NCBI GenBank assembly: GCA_008360955.1
Contig: LUCM01001942.1
Location: 95,972 to 159,971, forward strand
Origin: Fasciolopsis buskii
Lineage: Eukaryota > Platyhelminthes > Trematoda > Plagiorchiida > Fasciolidae
Length of the DNA: 64,000 nt
Direction: 5' to 3'
Made by a program: the position numbers and the translations under genes. Of the stretch, positions 23,664 through 35,319 are shown piece by piece. The notes beneath the pieces were generated by a model that saw nothing but the letters and a program-made list of their open reading frames with translations, made no database searches and was not told where the DNA came from. Positions within the stretch are counted from its first letter, which is position 1. Each line of letters begins with the position of its first letter.

Positions 23664-26149
23664 TATTTTTTCTACTGCCTTTTTCGTCTTTTCTTCTGCG
23701 TTTTTGATTAACGTTTCATGTGCACCAGATAAACGATCTCAGAGTCAAAACAGTCTCAAAACAATATGGTCAAGGATTAAATAGGCTTAACTACGACAGA
23801 TTCTAGTGTGAATCAGTCGCTTGAGTAGGCTTCAAACATTCGTTTTAAAATGAAAAAATGGAATTCTTTTTAAAGTGCTTTTAGTCGTACAGTGATTTCC
23901 GAACCTAATTCTTTATATTTCGATGGTTTTAAGTAATATATGCTTTCGGACACTTTCATTCATTTCACCGAAACAGAAAAAAGTGGGTTGGAAAACCCGA
24001 TAGGCCAAATCTGTGTCACCTCAGAACCATAAGGAGTTTGTGATTTTGTGGTATTCCAAGTTTTAAGGTAACTATTGCCGATTTTTCGCTCTCACCCATT
24101 CCCATTGAGTAATTACGAATAAAAAGCTATTCTTTCTCACTGCACTGAGGTGGTAACCATGTGAGAGTCCAGAAAGAACACGGATCCACTCATGCACATA
24201 TTGGTTGTTTTCGCGACGCATATCTCTCACGGTACCGTTAGAATTAGCCTCGATAAACAGAGACAAATCCCCTCGGAGCTTCCACTGGGCGAACGCGCAA
24301 CGGCCCATGAAGTGGCTTGTGATCGCAGAAAGAAAAGCGGCTTGTACTTCGCGAACTCGAGCATAGAGTTATCAGGTGCAATTGAATGCCTCATCTTCGC
24401 TTACGTCAGTTTGTAGTTTTTGTAGCTTCATTTGTGCGAACAGGGTGTTGACTGTCTGTTAGACTGGTGTATGTCCACACTGGATCAATGCTAGCGTTAC
24501 GGTCCCGGTCCCTAATCGTCTCCTTCCCGTGTTTCTCACTTATCCGGTCTTGTCATTGAATTTACTAACCAAATGTACAATTGGGCAATCTACAAATTTC
24601 CACCCTAGAGACCTTAATTGCAGATAAACTAGTGGGGATTTTTTCTCACCGCTTTTTTGGATTGCTAGCGACTGGATGAGCGACTAACGGTGGATAAACT
24701 ACCAGAGAAGCCAAATTGCTGCTACTGTAAGGCAAGAAAAATATGTTTTTACGGGGGGTTGGAGTCGCGGTTCCGTTCGATGGGGTCATGCATATGACAA
24801 GACTCATGCATATGACGTGAATGAAGAAGCAATACGGCACTGGATCCAGAATTTTTCATTCGAGATTTACGGTTCCATGCTCAGCGTGCATGATTTGTCC
24901 AACCAATGGTGAACTATACTTTGATCGTTGATTTCTGAAACGATCATTGGGCTTTTGTCCATCTCAAAAATCTCACACTTTAATCGCTGTAAAATTATAC
25001 CCATCGGGTTTCCGGGAATCCGTGGGTACAAAACGTACGGAATCACTTGAGTGAACCAGAAGTGTTCTTCCTTAGGACCATGATTTTTCGCTTCCAAAAT
25101 TGCATGACGAAATTTCATATTGAGAAGGCTCTTGGAATACTGGCCGGAGTAGCCATATCACATTCGCAATCATGCGAAAAACGTCCCGTCTTTGGGCAAC
25201 TGAAATCAAATGAACAAAATGAGTAAAGTACATAGTTCGGGAAAATTCATCGACCAACGTGCATTGTTATTCTAGTTCTTTGGTGAGATGCCAGTTGGCA
25301 TTGTGTCATCACTTCATTCATGAATCGCTTTTCGTTTGATGTTCGACACAGTGTGCTTCTCTAGTTTACTTGAGACAGCGGTGGCCAAAACATCAAATGG
25401 CACTAACAAAAGATTATTTTGAAATGGAAAAAAACAAAGTGGCGAGATCGAACATGAAACCGGTGAAACGAATAGCATACATCATATTCAAATAACAAGC
25501 TCTGAACTAGAGTCTTATAATCGATTCTGTTCAAACCATTATTGAAATTGGGAGTCTGACTGCTTTAGTTATTATGTATTGCGCATTCAGCTTAGTGTTA
25601 AAAAAGTTTGTTGAAATATGCATATCTGTGAAATGCGGACTGAGATGGTAAGCGCATGGGAACAGATCGATTTTAAAATCAGATGATCATGTAGCAGGTC
25701 AGATTTCATTTTTGTTCATAGATGTGATCGATATTCCATGGTCTTGTCTGGATCAAACTAGTAATCCTTGTATTGATTTTGGTGCCTTCTCAGTTGTTTG
25801 CATATACTGTTAATATCAAGATCTTGGGACCTGCATTTTGGGCTGTTGTCATCTGTCGTGGACGAACAGGACTGGCCAGTGTAGTTTCCTTGGTTTTTCG
25901 TACAGTTTGTGCATGAGTTCATGCGAATCATCGATAGCTCGCTTTGGCAGGTTTTTCTGGGAAATGTGGAATACTTTACTATTGCCAAGTCGGTTTTCTT
26001 TAAAGGAAACAGTTTTGAATCAGCTTTCCGATCGTTAGGCGTCAAAATCTCCCATAACAACAGTGATAGCAAAACTAAAGCAAAGGAGTAAGCTTCATGT
26101 AATGCGTTTGTCTGTACGCGTAGAATAGAACAAAGTAGAACACATCTGA
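23664..26149. other. Unannotated stretch
   Basis: The 12-base direct repeat TCATGCATATGA occurs twice, 18 bases apart, near 24786-24813. Minus-strand frames at 24646-24840, 24867-25118 and 25072-25257 follow one another, but no motif identifies them. Confidence 0.5.
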
Positions 26150-26400
26150 CTAGCCGTCGTCAAGTAGGTTAAGCGTCTGTCATAATAAAAAATGTCATCG
26201 GTTCGAGTCCCAGATCTGCCAATCTCTTTGGTGATAGATGGCTCTACGCTGTTGCTCACTCCTAACCACGTCTGACCTAATGAGAACTTATGTGCTCTTG
26301 TAGCATTGCCGATTTCAGGGCCTAGCTAATCGGTCTGGTATCCACCCTAGGGATCGTGCGGTGGACCATAGAGACTACGGATCAAACTGCTTATGCTACA
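26150..26400 (+). repeat. SINE-like repeat, family A, copy 3
   Basis: This copy has the clearest RNA polymerase III boxes of the family. An A-box-like GTAGGTTAAGCGTCTG lies at about 26164-26179, and a near-perfect B box GGTTCGAGTCCC at about 26200-26211, followed by AGATCTGCC. The body has TTTGGTGATAGATGGC and GAGAACTTATG, and then diverges from copies 2, 4 and 5 after about 26320. These boxes are the standard internal promoter of tRNAs and tRNA-derived SINEs. Whether it is still transcribed cannot be told. Confidence 0.6.
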
Positions 26401-28320
26401 TCCATGTGTAAAGCATGTCAGAATTTATTGGATTGATATCAATTTCTCACGGTGATGGATAGGAAAAATACAGTTAGCAAAGAGATGTCAAAACAGTTTA
26501 AAACCAAAACGTACTACTTTATGGCTTAGAATTTAATAAAGCAGTCATTATCTCGTTGAATACAAGTCAGTTGTATGAAGCTTAATAAAGGTGGACACAT
26601 TCAGCGACATCAAGTGGTTGCGGGTGAGTGGACGGTTCGTTTGCACGTAGACGGCGGTACTCACCAATGACGATGGTTTCATAGATAGCTTTTATGGAAA
26701 TGGGAACGGATTGTGAAACCTAGTTTCCGCCGATTTAGTCTCTGTCTGAAAACTTGGCAAAATCACAAAGAAGATCAATGGCCCTCAGTTGTTCTCGGAC
26801 TGGGCATGAGTGTCCTGGGTAATTTCCACATTCCGATGGCCTGAAAATCTGTCCGTTCACTTGAGCTTCTGGGTTGCCTGGGCAACCGAAGGTCGCCTGG
26901 CGTTAAATCAAAATTCCATGATCAAGCTAGTCTGGTCGTGAAACTACCAAGAACCAAATGTTCTGCTCTGCCCAGACAAAATTACAAACTGGGTCGATTA
27001 GAACATAACTGAAAGTAATTACCAATAATACCCAGACAACGATAGGTCATTCGTTGATGATACCGAAACTCTGTCACACTGACTTAGCACTATGGAGTCT
27101 TATCGACTTTTCTCGGTGCCTGTGGTCCGTGGCCCAGCTGCACGTTCCGTTTTCATCCATACAATGTACTGCCAAATCAGCGAAACTTAGATTTCAATCA
27201 GGAAGTCAGGTTTCTAAATCTGCATTGATTGCTAATCAAGAAAGATGTGTTTGGAGTAAGCTTCGGTGTGATTTTCATGATGAAACGAACAGTAGACGTC
27301 TAACGTAGAGCCAGTAATTTTGTGCTTTATTATTTACCAGGGGAAGTGGGCCGGAAGTGTCATTTACACATTGCACTAGAGTAGAAGATTGCTTTGAACG
27401 AGGAAAGGAACCAAATGCCACAAGTTGCTATCATACGGTTTATAACGGGGTTGGATTGAGAAGCGAATGGTGTTTGGTCATCCTGAGCAAGATGAACCAT
27501 AAGTTTCCAAAGGGAAGGTTTTATTCTCAGGAGAGTGTTTCGATTTTAGTGGGGATTAAACTATGGCACTCCTGAAATTATTTCGAAACTAATTAAGAAT
27601 TACTTGGAATTATAAAAAAAACCGTTCGGAAATCTCATATAGCTGACTTATTGAGATCCCATTTGATTAGGCTTGCGTTTTACATGGGCACTTTGGGCTT
27701 AATTTCTGTAAGGTGCGCTGACTAGCTACGCTGCGAGCAGTCGAACTTTTGAGAAGCCTTCTGAAACCGAAACATATTTTTACTTGATTCCAATTACTTT
27801 TGTCATACATCCGAAAGAGTGTGACATAGTTCGAGATTATGCAGAAAACGAAAATGTTTTGGTTCATTCTGGGAGGCGTATGTTTTCCCTGAGGTAGCTC
27901 TATTTTGCCTCAATGTTGCCTATTGTGGTCTTTAAATCGCTCGGATGTAATCTTCTGAACAAACTGTTCTATATAATCGTGATCCATGAACCTAGGATTA
28001 GTTCAGTCTATGTGGTTCTTGGGTGGCCCAGTCTGTCGAAAGCGTATTCACGACTCAAGTGCTAAATTAGCACCCGAGATTTGGATTAGTTTCATTGATT
28101 GTAAATCAACCAACTATGTTCACTTGTATGTCAGAATTGGTTTTCCGTATTAACCGCAAACTGGTGTTCCTTTGAGACCTCTAACTGTGCCCATCTCCAA
28201 ACTACCACGCACATTTTTTCCGCTTCCCTCACCGAGCCTTACCAACCATTGGATACGCGTATATGTGCGCACATTTACTTAGAAAATGATTCATTATCTA
28301 ATGTCAACATCTAATTGGCT
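26401..28320. other. Unannotated stretch
   Basis: No supported gene. Two frames (27054-27308 and 27357-27575, plus strand) lie in series with some Cys codons but have no known motif. Confidence 0.5.
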
Positions 28321-28321
28321 A

Positions 28322-28380
28322 CTGGAAATCATGGATGCGCTGCATAGCTGTCTCATTCCTGTTAGGAATTATCATTAGTA
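28322..28380 (+). repeat. Short dispersed repeat, family F, copy 2
   Basis: Carries AATCATGGATGCGCTGCATAGCTG followed by TGTTAGGAATTATCATTA. It shares an exact 18-mer with the 20.2-kb copy and the ATCATGGA-AGCTGT part with the 42.6-kb region. Confidence 0.5.
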
Positions 28381-28794
28381 CATATAAATCCAGCCTGACT
28401 TTGGATACGGACCCGGAACAAACGATGGTGAGTCAAATCCCTCATCCACTACGTTAGTCGAGCTGATTCTCAACGATTCATCGAATATTAACACTGCCTG
28501 ATCCATCTCCGGTATCCTTCGCTGAATTTTACAGGCCACAGACCTTCAAACCACATCCAGGTGATGATGGACTTCTCTGGGGGAAGCAAAGATATTGTGC
28601 ACAACCTTGCTGGTCTGTGGTACTCGACGGCCTGCGGTTGTGAGAAATTTAATGTGGCATTTCAAATGATTCCTCAAGCGGTATCATCACCCGGGAGCGT
28701 CCCCTTCGTGCTTTAAATATCTGTAGCCTGCGAAGCCAGTAACTAATATGGGTCTCATATAATTTAGTGATCACGTTCGGTAAACAGTTAGAAA

Positions 28795-28970
28795 TCCATC
28801 TGGCCAGGCTAATAGCTAGGGGGTTCGACTCACAATCATTCGGCCCGTGTTCCGGTCCCAGGTCCGGTGAGTTGGATAAAACAGTTGTACAGTGTTCCCA
28901 GGATTTTCAACGACAGGTGAGTTGCTAACATTGCCTGATGAATCACTTGGAAAATCGCATTTATTTATTC
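28795..28970 (+). repeat. Short dispersed repeat, family B, copy 3
   Basis: The head contains GGGGTTCGACTCACAATCATTCGG and CGTGTTCCGGTCCCAGGTCC, which look like a decayed tRNA-derived region. The body has GGATAAAACAGTTGTACAGTGTTCCCAGGATTTT, then GGTGAGTTGCTA and CCTGATGAATCACTTGGAAAATCGCATT. This is the most complete copy of the family in the window and aligns over most of its length with 49.64-49.83 kb. Confidence 0.6.
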
Positions 28971-29337
28971 ATGAGCATCCTGCCCAAAATGGGAAGTTAC
29001 CAAAATAAACTTATCACTTCAATGAGACAAAAGTTGATCCTATCCGTGGTGAAAGCAAAACAACTGAAAATATTCCATCCTTCATAATTTTTCCCCGAAA
29101 ATTTGTAAATTCCCAAACGATATCAGAAAACGAGTCAATTTGTGCAAAAATTATTAGCAAGATAACACTATCGTGTACTCTCTAGCACAGATTACCTTTT
29201 GGAGATGAAGTGATCACCGGAACGATTTGTGCCATACAATTGTTCCGTCTCTTCACCGGTTCACATTGTCCTCATATCAGTTCAAGGTTACCGAGATGAA
29301 GGCGGATCGGGGTGGTGGCTAAGTGACAGGCTCGTCT

Positions 29338-29550
29338 TGCTCACTCACTCACTCACCTGCTCACCATGGTTCACCGCCTTCCGTAGACCTGGAAATTTCG
29401 GCAGAACTTCTGAACGTTAGAATCTACGATGCATGTTAACTAATCACTGGCCTCTTCAGCGTGCTCATTCCACACACACACACACACACACACATACACA
29501 CACACGCAAATGCACACAGGTACACACAGGTACACGCATGAATACACACC
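29338..29550. repeat. (CTCA)n tract and compound (CA)n microsatellite
   Basis: A short CTCACTCACTCACTCA tract sits at about 29338-29356. A (CA)12 run at 29471-29494 continues as an imperfect CA-rich block containing a twice-repeated ACACAGGT. The Val/Cys/His-rich frames here (29433-29636 plus; 29436-29675 minus) are by-products. Confidence 0.95.
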
Positions 29551-32500
29551 CAAACACGGATTGGCACATCCAGCACAAGTTTGAACACAAACAAGACGTC
29601 GCATTCCCGAACGAAAGAGGACAAAACGCGGATTGAATACATCAGGGAAGTCGTTGCGAGAGGTGAACACACCATCGTATAATCATCATTCTGGCATGGT
29701 TGGGTCCAAGCCTACGACTGTTCGCACATCAGCACATAGCTAACTGTGTGAAGCCATGTGGCATTTGACACCAGCAATAAAAACAGTTTTTGGAAATGCA
29801 CTCATTGATAATCAATATCAACGGAATTAAACGAATCTGATCAGGGCCGTATAAACCTACACGTGAGAGACAGCGATCGGGGACGATCAAGTTTCCAGTT
29901 GGAATGCGCACGCAAACGCAATTTTATACGGCCTGGTTAAGAATTAGGGAGAAAAAAACCGAAGGCGGGTGGCAGAATAAAGTAGTTGTTTCATGTATTG
30001 CTAAACTGCCATTTATTTTGTGGCAAGCATACTATATTCTCGGGGAAAAGAAGAAAATGAAGGACTCGCTTATAATCAAACAGGCGGATAAGAAAAGCAT
30101 TTCGGGTGATCTTTGTGAGTAGTAGCAGAAAAATTTTGAGGTTTGTGAGAATTATTTGTTTTGTAAAATGAACGAAGTGTATAATTCGAACCTAAATTCA
30201 CTATCTGAAATGACAACGCACAGGAACTCCATTTGACACCTTATCCCCAATTGCAATTTGTAACCAGTATGTAATTCCACTGTGTGTCTGATACAAATCA
30301 AACCAACGCTGGACCATTTCTAGTCACAGTTTACGCATCAGACCACCGAAATAACTTCTGTCCGGGCAGAGAACAACAATTCTATCTGTTACAGTACTAC
30401 CTCATCTATGGTTTTGCAGGACCACAATCTGTCTCTCATAGCGATTGACTCGTGAAAAATGAATTCTTTTATAAGCAATAAGGACTAGCAAAGCTTTGAC
30501 ACGTGATCGATCCTAAGGGTCGAGAAAATAATTAGTTTATGAATCAACAATGCTCCAATGAATCAGTGAAGGAACCTGCACCGGGCGAACAACCTTATGA
30601 ATGGAATACTTTGTAAAATGAATGCGAAGGTTTGCATAATCCCCACCACTAGTTTTGTAGTCATACTTGATTGTACTTTTTTAAACCAACTGAAAACAGT
30701 CTCAAGGTAGTTCTGTCTTCTGCCCATTTCGCATCAGGTTCTCTGGCACATAACCAGATGACACCTTAAATAAGCGTCAGTTTACTATTATCTATTCGGT
30801 GATGCACATTTCGAATTGCAGCTCTGTGAACGGCTATTTGGCGAAGCCATACTAAACTTCTTGGGCTTCAGTTAGAAGTCTTTAGCACAGTTAGGCTTTT
30901 GTGATTCTGCTGCCTACGCCCTTCATTATTAGATTGTGGTTCCCACCCTGCTTCCCATTAGGGGGTAATATGGTGATTAAGTGGGTTCAGTCCCGTGAAA
31001 AAAGGTAGATCGCCACTCCTTATTACTCCTTACACGATTTGATGTTACCGCAAGTCTTCGTGATCACGCACATGAGAAGGATTGTGAGAATTAGAAGCAG
31101 TTGAGTGCATTGTTCTCTACTTGCGTGAGCAAAAGTTACTTTATAAAACACCAAACAACATGTATAATATAGGGCCAGTTTCTTGGAGCTTTTCCGAATC
31201 AGCTCGATCGAGAGTCAGTAAACTATACTGTTACTTGGGAGAATCCTTAAGGACCAGTTTGAACCTGAATTTGAAACCAGCAATAGTTTTTGCGGAAATC
31301 CACCTGAAGTTTCTTTTTTTAACTTGACCAATGCGCAGGTGTGTTGAGTGAACATCGTGCTTTCGCTTCCGAAAGCTAATGGTTGACTTTATCTGCACTA
31401 TACTCTTTCGCAACGGCATGTCGCTCAATGCAATCAGTTGCCTTTTGGATTTTTCCAAAATGTTATGTGGCCGAAAAATTCGGACTGAATTTACTGACTT
31501 CATCATTATTTTGTAAAACACCATATTGATGATGCGACTCAGATAATCCAACGGAAAGTCGAACTAGTAGGCATAAGTGGATGAGTGGAGAACCATTCCT
31601 TAAAGATGCACAAAGGATTTCAATATCATTTCCACTTATCAAGTATGCTTACTTGATACAGCACCTTCTTGTCCAATAACCCTTTTGTATAAACGCTCCC
31701 TAGAGGTTTCACCCGCTCAACTGGCTAGTGGAACACGACTATGGATAAGAAAATGGAGCTTCGATGTTCAATCTTTTTACCTGACAACACCAGAGTATCA
31801 GGAAAACGGGTGAAGGGCCAGAGGTGAACTATACGAACATCTGTTCCTTTTGAACACCGCTTTTGGATATTTGGTCATTCCACGCGATGACGGCACCAAA
31901 GATAAGGAAGTACGCCCATACATCATTTACCGATGCCCGAGGGTTAATTAATGTAATAGGTTAGACGAAAGCAACCACATCTCAAGTTACGTCGATAATG
32001 GTTATACGGTGCTTTCCAATGTCATCCTGATAACTCATAGTCCTCTAATTTTATCACAATTTGTCTGCTTAATTAATTCTAAATCAATTCCCGATTCCGA
32101 TTCTCATGCCTGAATCGGTCCGCACTGGAGATGAATTCGTACTGAAATTTTGATTTCAGAGTTTCATTGTTACCTGCCGTCAGCAGACCAAGACTGACGA
32201 ACTAATCTTTCTCTTGTTATTGGGATTGAGATATTCATTTGCTGATCGCCTCACCTGTGTGAGCCCTAATAATCGACACGTGATTGCACCAGATTACCCG
32301 GAAATGGTGTGGCGCAATCGTCCTTGCAGTTTCAAGACATTCTTGTATCTGGGCTTTGATTGAATGTATTTTCCGCTTGGCTTTTCCTATGATTTAGCAG
32401 AACTGGCTACCAGCATCGTCAGTAGAACCTGTTTCTCTCAGTTTTCGAAATATCTAATCAACGGTTTCGTATGTAATTTCTGGGAGACTTATATAAAAAG

Positions 32501-33380
32501 TGCGCAAAAATCAGTTTCCATGAGGATCGGACAGTCCACAAGGCACAAAACAAACCAGCGTACCGGCTAGGAAGACATCATGCACAAAACATAAGAGGGC
32601 ATTAGCGACAAATTATTTCGGATATTCTACACCACAGCGGGCTTCGGACTGTTGTGTACCACCCAGGCGACAACGATCAGTAAATGATAGTCATTTTAAT
32701 GCTAGAAAACGGATTTCTTTGTGGGCCTGACCGGGTCTGTCCTAATTAAAAGCAATAAAACCTGTAATTTCCACGCACAAATAAAGAACTTTCAGTACAC
32801 ATTGTTTTATCATCAGGCAACAGTTGAGATACGACGAACTGACTTTTGAAGTAGACCATGCCGCGTTATAACTCTACTACCCGTCTTTTTAGAAGTAGAT
32901 CGTGTAAACAGTGTGTTTCTTCAGGTTTCCCGCATAGGTTTCTTGTTGAGGTGCGAATAAGAAAACCGTAAATAAGCATCATAACACCGGAACTGGAAAC
33001 GGGCAGAAAGGACCCTGTGACTTAAAGCTGAACGGCATTATAGGAGAGCTCAAAACGTTACGTGAGTTATGAAGCCGAACGACAAAGGATTTTGAGAATT
33101 GAATTTCTGGTTTCCCAATGAGCAACAGTTAATGCCCTTACTCTCCAACATTTCAAGGAATACACGATAGCAACGGAGTTACTGTATTCTCAGCAGAAGG
33201 TATTTGCAGATATTTCATCGACATGAACCCTAAGCAGTTGCGTGGTTATATTTCACAAATGGATAGATGACAAATTTTTTTCAAGCAAATTGGCATGAAT
33301 TATGAGATAGGATTATGTGGAACAAATCGTTATGGTACAAACGTTGAAATCTAATTTTACCATCAATCTGTCTTAACACC
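29551..33380. other. Unannotated stretch
   Basis: No gene, RNA or repeat could be supported. Frames are short and overlapping. Confidence 0.5.
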
Positions 33381-33470
33381 AGTTGGTTGTTGTTGGTGTT
33401 GTCGCCGTCGTGATTGCTCATAGTTATTCATCGTTGTTGTAGTTACTGTTGGGGTTATGATCTCTTTTTG
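33381..33470. repeat. GTT-rich low-complexity tract
   Basis: An imperfect run of GTT/TTG triplets (GTTGGTTGTTGTTGGTGTTG and related) suggesting a decayed trinucleotide array. Confidence 0.6.
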
Positions 33471-35250
33471 GTTCCTTGTTGCTAGTTTTTTTTATATAGA
33501 GCCCGTTTGTGGTTGATGCGTACTCATGTAGAGATTCTAATAAATTTTACTTGTTGAATTTTACCTCCCCTTTAAGCCCTTGAATTGTCCACTGATCCTA
33601 TTTCGGCTACATTATCAATCGAGTCACGTGACTTAACTGGGACGCTTAAGCTCACTCGATCGGTTGTCACGATTCGAAGTGACACATTTCGAGAACATAC
33701 CTGCATCACATCTGTTCAAATATGACCATATGTAAGTTGTTTGAGAGTGCAAAATTGGAACTAAAATGGACGGAAATTCAGCCAGTTTGATTTTAGGCTG
33801 TTTTGAAAATTAGAAGAGATCTAAATCGAGGTGTTCACCCTTAGAGAAAATTTCATATAAAATTTTCCGAATAAATCAGAGTTTTGCCTGTAAGCGAGTT
33901 AGATGAGCTAACTAAATCTCATTTCAATTCACAGCAAAAGGGAAAATATTTCAGTGGCAGGGATCACCACAGCTAAGTCAACTCGAATTAATCCCTTAGC
34001 CAAATTTTCATAAACAGCGTCTTATTTTCGCCCCTGTTTTGGTGGTGTTTGGTGGATGTGAACTTTTATGGTGCTTTTCTTTTACTACTTAGACCGCGTT
34101 ACCCCAGTAGCAACAAGTAGGATTAACATTTCTGGTTTTCTACACGGAAGGGAAGTTATTCTGCCAATGGAAACTGGGTGAAAAACAATTACTTTTTTGT
34201 TATGTACAACATATGAGAAGAGAAAGTATGGATTTCTGCCGCGTGTTCATATTTTTTTGTCTTTTGATGTTCGCGATCCGTCTAGAGCTGAAAAACGATA
34301 TCCTGATAGTTTTGGTTAGCTCATTTTGCTTCATGCAAACCGTTGAAAAAGGGTTGCCTAGTGTTTCGCTTTTTCCAACGACAACGGTTGCTACACGTAA
34401 ACTCTGCCGCTAAACAAGCTGAAAATGTTTACAAATTATAGCTCAGTAGGCAAAAGTATCTTGGATCTGAAGATAGATACATGAGGAGCACTTAAACTAA
34501 CGGCAGAGAAAACAAGCTTTGGAGGTCATATGGAGTGCCTAGTGCCTATTGGTCAGCCCGCCAAGCAACCGTGTTTTGCCATGTCTACTCACTTATGGGT
34601 TTGAATACTGATTATCTCAATTACGGGATGCTTCCGCCTACGGCTTGGTGATTCCCAATATTGTTGGGCCTTGCTGTACTAAAGGAAGCAGCCAAAAGAC
34701 ATGGTCTTATTCAGATTGTGAATTACACTGAAGGACCTAGACTGGGTTCAGTGAAAGAAAAATCAATCCTTTTCGCCGTTCTTAAACAAAATCTCAACAC
34801 AGATCCAAGGCAGCCTATCCCAGCTTACCTGATAGCTGTGCACATTGACGGTCAAGCAGACTGCACCGATTGGTTGTTTCGGCCATTTGTCTGAACCTAT
34901 TGCTCCACGTGTTACATTACCCCAGTTGTCTGTTGATGCAAACGATGTTAAAGGGAGCCACTCTCGACTTCTTAGTCACTAATACCTAGAAATTCAGTTT
35001 CGGCCCCTATGGAAACGGTTTCAGTTAGTCGGTGAATTTCGCTCGCGAAATGTTTGTCCCACTTACACTTGCATGCTAATGAATCACAAAGTACGACGCA
35101 TAAAACATCAAACGTAGAGTGAGGTAGAATTTATTACGGCGGCTCAGATATGAGATTTTAAAAACATATCAGGTCTTGTATCTGTTATACGAAATACATT
35201 TGTGAGAGAGGAATTGTGATCATTGAAAGATTGCCTAATGGTCCTCTCAT
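33471..35250. other. Unannotated stretch
   Basis: A 77-codon plus-strand frame at 34661-34894 reads like ordinary protein in composition but has no recognised motif, start context or partner exon. It is left uncalled. Confidence 0.5.
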
Positions 35251-35254
35251 GGCT

Positions 35255-35313
35255 GGCGGTGGACGGAATCGAACATGTTACCTTTTCGTCCACAGAACAC
35301 TATGCTGACCGCC
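35255..35313 (-). repeat. tRNA-like head of a SINE, family C, copy 2
   Basis: On the minus strand GGCGGTC (35313-35307) faces CACCGCC (35261-35255), allowing a six-pair acceptor stem. A B-box-like TGTTCGATTCCGTCC sits upstream of the 3' strand. At 59 nt it is shorter than a tRNA, the loss falling in the D and anticodon region. It shares its acceptor and B-box layout with the 19.0-kb copy. Confidence 0.5.
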
Positions 35314-35319
35314 TGACAA

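Noticed and set aside
25072..25257. Minus-strand VDEFSR at the start of a frame, suggestive of a retroviral-type integrase
   Set aside because: Only six residues look right. The following residues and the next frames do not carry the D-D-E spacing or other integrase blocks.
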